Source: JBBSEZ01 sp038239195 (GTDB lineage Bacteria; Planctomycetota; Planctomycetia; Gemmatales; Gemmataceae). From it: a DNA stretch of 8,075 bases. The DNA lies in the NCBI GenBank assembly GCA_038239195.1, contig JBBSEZ010000450.1, forward strand, positions 1-8,075, in the 5' to 3' direction. A program made the position numbers and the translations under genes. A model generated the notes under the pieces. That model did not search any database. It saw only the letters and a program-made list of their open reading frames with translations, and was not told where the DNA came from. Below, piece after piece: positions 4,899 through 8,075 of the stretch (positions are counted from its first letter, which is position 1; each line of letters opens with the position of its first letter).

Positions 4899-7877
4899 CT
4901 ACGGGGGCGCCGCCAGCGACTTCAGGTAGGCGTAGAGGTCGCCGACCTCGCCGTCGCTCAGCCGATCGATCAGGCCCGTCGGCATCAGCGAAGTGGCCGT
5001 CAGCCGGCGCTCGCCGATTTGCCGGTGGGCCAGGCGCACGCTCGCGGCGGGGCCGGTCAGCAGCAGGATGCTGTCGGTCGCCTCGTAGACGATGATCCCC
5101 TGGTACGACTTCCCATCCTCCGTGACGATCGACGTGGTGCGGTAGCGCGGCGAGACGTCCTTACTCGGCTGGAGGATGGCCGTGAACAGGTCGGCGCGCG
5201 AGAAGCGCTTCGTCGCCCCGCGCAGGTCGGGGCCCAGCGCCGAGGCCCCCGAATGGCAGGCGGCGCAGCTCGTCTTGACGAAAACGGCCTTGCCGCGCGC
5301 CGCGTCGCCCTTGTCCCAGGCGATCTTCGCCAGGCGCCTGTCCCAGGCGGCCACGTCCACGCCGTCGGCGTCGGCGAGGCGAGCGGCCAGGTCGGGATGG
5401 GCCTTGCGGAACCAGCGCGACCAACCCCCGGCGTCGGCGAACTTCTGGCCGGTCGTCCCCTGCAAGCGGGCACGGAGGCGGGCCTGTAGCGCGATCCCCT
5501 CCTTGTCGGCCGGCGCCAGGCGCAGGGCGCGGATCAGCGCCAGGGCCTCTTGGCGCGTTGCCTCCTTGGGCGAGGGCTTGGGGAGCTTTTCGAGGGCGCC
5601 CAGGCTGAGCCGGACGATGGCCACGCGCGCCGATCCCAGCCCGGCAAGGAAGCGGTCGCGGTCGTCGGGGCGCGGCTGTTGGGCGAGGACAGCCAGGATT
5701 TCGTCGTCGAGGCCTTGTTCGCCCCACAGCCGGCGCAGCGCGGGCTGGGCTTGCTCAGGCGGGAGCGCGCCCAGCAGCCCGACCAGCTCGGCGCTCCAGG
5801 GAAAATCCTTGTCCTTGGCGGACCGCCTGAGGAAGGCCTCGGCGGCTTTTCGCCGGTCGAAGCCGGGCGCGCGGGCGAAGACCGCATGAGCGGGCCGCCC
5901 GAACTCGGGGTGGGCGAGCAGCGCCGCGTTGAGGTTGGCGTCGCGCCGGGCCAGCCCGGCGTGCAACTCGGCCAGGCGCAGGGGCCAGTTGGTGTCGCGG
6001 TTGAGGCGCCGTTCGAGAACCTTGCGGTCCAGCGCCAGCAGCGCCGCCGCGACCTGCTTCGTCAGCGCCGGCGAGCGGGCCGCGCTCAGCCGGGCGACGA
6101 CGAGAAGATAGTGGACGTCGTCGGTCGGGTGAGAGCGCGGTGTCAAGAGCGCGGCCACCTTGGCGAGCGTGGCGGGGGGGCCGTCCTCCACCAGCGCCAG
6201 GGCCCGGGCGAGCTCCTGGTCGAGCACCTTGTCGCCCGAGGGCAGCGCGGCGCGCAGGGCGGTGCGGGCGCCGGCGGGCAGCTCCGGGCCGCCCGCTCGC
6301 CGGACGTAGCCTTCCCAAACGGTCCCGCGGGCGGAGCGGTCGGCGGGCCCGCCCAGGGCGAGTTGCAGCACGCGCACGGCGTCGAGGCGCACGGCTGCGG
6401 GAAGGCGCTGATCCGCGACGAGGTCGGCGACGCCGAAGCTCGGCCGGGCCAGGCCGAGGGTGGTGCGCTCGCGGGGCGCTTTGAGGACGAGAGCGATCCG
6501 CTTCTGTTCCTTTTCGTCGAGCGCGCTCAGGAGGCGCGCGGCCGCCTGGCGCAGTCCGCGATCGTCCAGCCCGGCGCTGGCGAGGAGGGCGCGTTCGATC
6601 TGCCCGGCGCGAAAATGCTCGCGGTGGCGCTCGATCGTGGCGAGGGCCTGGCGCCGGACGAGGAGGTCGGGGCCGGTGGCGCGGGCGACGAGTTCGGCCT
6701 GCGAGCCGGGGCGCCAGGCCAGGGAGCGGGTGGCGGGCGGTGGCAGAGGGCGGGCGCCGGGCAGGCCTTTGGCGTAGCGGATGCGGTAGACGGCGCCGCG
6801 GGTGCCGCGCCCGCCGATGGCGACGTAGAGGTCGCCGGTGGTCGGGTGGACGGCGGCAGCGGTGGGGGCAAAGCCATTGTCGCCGACGGAGCGCAGGAAC
6901 GGCTCGGGCGTGCCGGTGTACGACGAGCCGGATCGTTTGAGGGGGAGAAAGTGGACCTGCCCGAAGGTCCAGTCGAGGAGGAAGAGCCCGCCGCGGTACT
7001 TTGACGGGAACTGCGAGTGCCGGTAGCAGACGACGCCCGTGGGCGAGCCGCGGCCGAGGGTGGCGAGGGGGGCGACGACGTCGAGGAAGTGAGGTGGGCG
7101 GCGCCAGGTGGCGGCGAACTGCGGCGACAGCCAGCCGTGGTGCCCGCCAGCGGCGACGTGGTAGCATCGCGTCGGCTCGTACCAGGGCAGGCTGACGCAG
7201 CGCTCGTTGTCGGAATCGAACGTGAAGAGCTCGCCGTCGCCGTTGAAGTCCATGCCATAGGCGTTGCGCAGCCCGTGAGCGACGATCTCCCCACCCTTGA
7301 AGTCGGGCGTCAGGCGGAGCACGTAGCCGGCGACGAGCGACTTGACGGGCGAGGTGGGCAGGATCGGCACGCCCTGGGGCAGTCCGGTCGAGTCGCCGCA
7401 CAGGACGTAGAGCCAGCCGTCGGGGCCGCGCTGGACGGCGTGGGCGCCGTGCTCGCTGCCGGTCTTGAGCTTCACGAGCAATTCGGAAGGCTGGAGGCGC
7501 CCGGCGCCACCGGCGTTGCGGTAGCGGCGCAGCCCGCCGCCGCCGACGCAGTAGAGCACGTCGCCTTCCCAGAAGAGGCCCATCGCCCCGTCGGACGGGG
7601 CCTTGGCGAAGTCGAGGGCGCGGTCGGCCTTGCCGTCGGGACCTTCGAGCAAGAGGCGCACGTAGCCGCGCCCCGAAACGACGACGCGGCCTTTCGGATC
7701 GAGCGCGAGACAATGGACGTCGTTGGCGAGCGTGCTGTCGGCGAACTCGGTGACCTCGAAGCCGGGCGGCACGCGCAACCCGTGCGCGGCGGGAGCAGAA
7801 GAACAATAGCCACAGATGAACACAGATGAACACAGATAAGACAAAAGGCGGAAGGCGCTGGCGCGGTTGGGGTTCAT
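4899..7877 (-). CDS. Secreted PVC-type heme-binding protein with dehydrogenase-like propeller
   Basis: This 992-residue protein has three regions. After a signal peptide (1-31, cleavage probably near APAA), residues about 34-370 form a propeller of the PVC 'membrane-bound dehydrogenase' type: GLRVPPGFEV (33-42), HGLRNAYGMDFNGDG (201-215) with FDSDNE (220-225), and GGHHGW (244-249). Residues about 385-820 are helical and alanine/leucine-rich, like HEAT-type repeats. The C-terminus is a c-type cytochrome domain: GKAVFVKTSCAACH carries the heme site C871-x-x-C874-H875, and SLMPTG supplies M965, the likely sixth ligand. It probably passes electrons from oxidation of a sugar or other organic substrate in the periplasm; the substrate is unknown. 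The ATG at 7877 is the only start giving a signal peptide, but its ribosome-binding site is weak and purine-rich. The hydrophobic core at 12-24 is encoded by a dispersed repeat. The upstream FGE-like gene is 54 bases away. Confidence 0.85.
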   Translation of the reverse strand: MNPNRASAFRLLSYLCSSVFICGYCSSAPAAHGLRVPPGFEVTEFADSTLANDVHCLALDPKGRVVVSGRGYVRLLLEGPDGKADRALDFAKAPSDGAMGLFWEGDVLYCVGGGGLRRYRNAGGAGRLQPSELLVKLKTGSEHGAHAVQRGPDGWLYVLCGDSTGLPQGVPILPTSPVKSLVAGYVLRLTPDFKGGEIVAHGLRNAYGMDFNGDGELFTFDSDNERCVSLPWYEPTRCYHVAAGGHHGWLSPQFAATWRRPPHFLDVVAPLATLGRGSPTGVVCYRHSQFPSKYRGGLFLLDWTFGQVHFLPLKRSGSSYTGTPEPFLRSVGDNGFAPTAAAVHPTTGDLYVAIGGRGTRGAVYRIRYAKGLPGARPLPPPATRSLAWRPGSQAELVARATGPDLLVRRQALATIERHREHFRAGQIERALLASAGLDDRGLRQAAARLLSALDEKEQKRIALVLKAPRERTTLGLARPSFGVADLVADQRLPAAVRLDAVRVLQLALGGPADRSARGTVWEGYVRRAGGPELPAGARTALRAALPSGDKVLDQELARALALVEDGPPATLAKVAALLTPRSHPTDDVHYLLVVARLSAARSPALTKQVAAALLALDRKVLERRLNRDTNWPLRLAELHAGLARRDANLNAALLAHPEFGRPAHAVFARAPGFDRRKAAEAFLRRSAKDKDFPWSAELVGLLGALPPEQAQPALRRLWGEQGLDDEILAVLAQQPRPDDRDRFLAGLGSARVAIVRLSLGALEKLPKPSPKEATRQEALALIRALRLAPADKEGIALQARLRARLQGTTGQKFADAGGWSRWFRKAHPDLAARLADADGVDVAAWDRRLAKIAWDKGDAARGKAVFVKTSCAACHSGASALGPDLRGATKRFSRADLFTAILQPSKDVSPRYRTTSIVTEDGKSYQGIIVYEATDSILLLTGPAASVRLAHRQIGERRLTATSLMPTGLIDRLSDGEVGDLYAYLKSLAAPP

Positions 7878-7934
7878 CTCTTTGTCTATCTTTCTTCTGT
7901 CTTATCTGTGTACATCTGTGTTCATCTGTGGCTA
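7807..7934. repeat. Long inverted repeat, 37-base arms, around the start of the heme gene
   Basis: The arms 7807-7843 and 7898-7934 are reverse complements with one mismatch, separated by 54 bases. Each arm contains a short tandem pattern of 10-base units (CACAGATGAA, CACAGATGAA, CACAGATAAG in the left arm). The spacer holds the ATG (7875-7877) and the ribosome-binding region of the heme-binding gene. The left arm encodes residues 12-24 of that protein, and the right arm contains the TAG stop (7932-7934) of the FGE-like gene. In mRNA the arms could form a very long hairpin with the start codon in its loop. From memory, this CACAGATGAACACAG-type sequence is a common dispersed element in planctomycetes and related bacteria. 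Confidence 0.85.
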
Positions 7935-8075
7935 ATTCCTCTTCTGGTCATTGGCGCAGCGGAAGCCGGTGTGCGATAGGCCGGTCTTGGGCTCGCCCTG
8001 GCCGCGGGCGCCGGCGCGGTAGCGGACGCACCCGCCCTTGCGGTCCCAGCCTAGAAACGACCCGCCGCGCTGCAC
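7932..8075 (-). CDS. Formylglycine-generating-enzyme-like (SUMF1) protein, C-terminal fragment
   Basis: The frame is open from the window edge to a TAG at 7932-7934, giving the last 47 residues of a gene that begins beyond the window. It reads QRGGSFLGWDRKGG, then VRYRAGARG and ends GLSHTGFRCANDQKRN. The RGGS-to-GFRCA pattern is the usual end of the FGE-sulfatase (SUMF1) fold, where GFR is nearly invariant. Such proteins either activate sulfatases by oxidising a cysteine to formylglycine or are relatives lacking that activity; too little is visible to decide. The stop codon is the last three bases of the right arm of the inverted repeat, so the final residues may have been altered by its insertion. 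Confidence 0.8.
   Translation of the reverse strand: MQRGGSFLGWDRKGGCVRYRAGARGQGEPKTGLSHTGFRCANDQKRN

Noticed and set aside
3254..5095. Plus-strand frame of 613 codons
   Set aside because: It mirrors the permease and the end of the heme gene, whose products have recognisable domains; its H/Q/R/A-rich translation has none.
5550..7004. Plus-strand frame of 484 codons
   Set aside because: Antisense shadow of the heme-binding gene in GC-rich DNA, with no family features.
7811..7930. CRISPR-like array of short repeats
   Set aside because: The 10-base units are contiguous, without spacers, and the two blocks are inverted, which fits a dispersed inverted repeat.

Overview
The window is GC-rich, with tightly packed genes on both strands. 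The clearest taxonomic clue is the gene at 4899-7877: a secreted protein joining a sugar-dehydrogenase-like propeller to a CxxCH heme domain, an architecture characteristic of Planctomycetes and Verrucomicrobia (PVC group). A formylglycine-generating-enzyme-like end, dispersed palindromic repeats and the MFS and exonuclease types also fit a planctomycete, perhaps a Gemmata-like one. The assignment rests on protein architecture and remembered family features, not on a search.

Layout. 1-879 (minus, cut by the left edge): predicted PolB-type 3'-5' exonuclease. 880-1122: divergent intergenic region with a GC-rich hairpin. 1123-2469 (plus): DHA1/TetA-like MFS efflux transporter. 2465-2513: inverted repeat and promoter-like box. 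2535-2926 (plus): small protein resembling the Tse2-type ADP-ribosyltransferase toxins, broken by a one-base deletion in a G run. 2948-3235 (plus): intact 95-aa partner 21 bases downstream, a likely antitoxin or immunity protein. 3248-4789 (minus, convergent with the pair): MacB/FtsX-type ABC permease interrupted by an in-frame amber codon. 4790-4898: two related hairpin repeats. 4899-7877 (minus): PVC-type heme-binding dehydrogenase-like protein. 7807-7934: long inverted repeat spanning its 5' end. 7932-8075 (minus, cut by the right edge): C-terminus of a formylglycine-generating-enzyme-like (SUMF1) protein.

The three right-hand genes are co-directional and could be read together, but repeats sit in both gaps between them, so a true operon is uncertain. 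The most unusual points are these: the toxin-antitoxin-like pair with a broken first gene, a possible operator at its promoter, the amber-split permease, and a dispersed repeat that appears to supply both the hydrophobic core of one signal peptide and the stop codon of the neighbouring gene.
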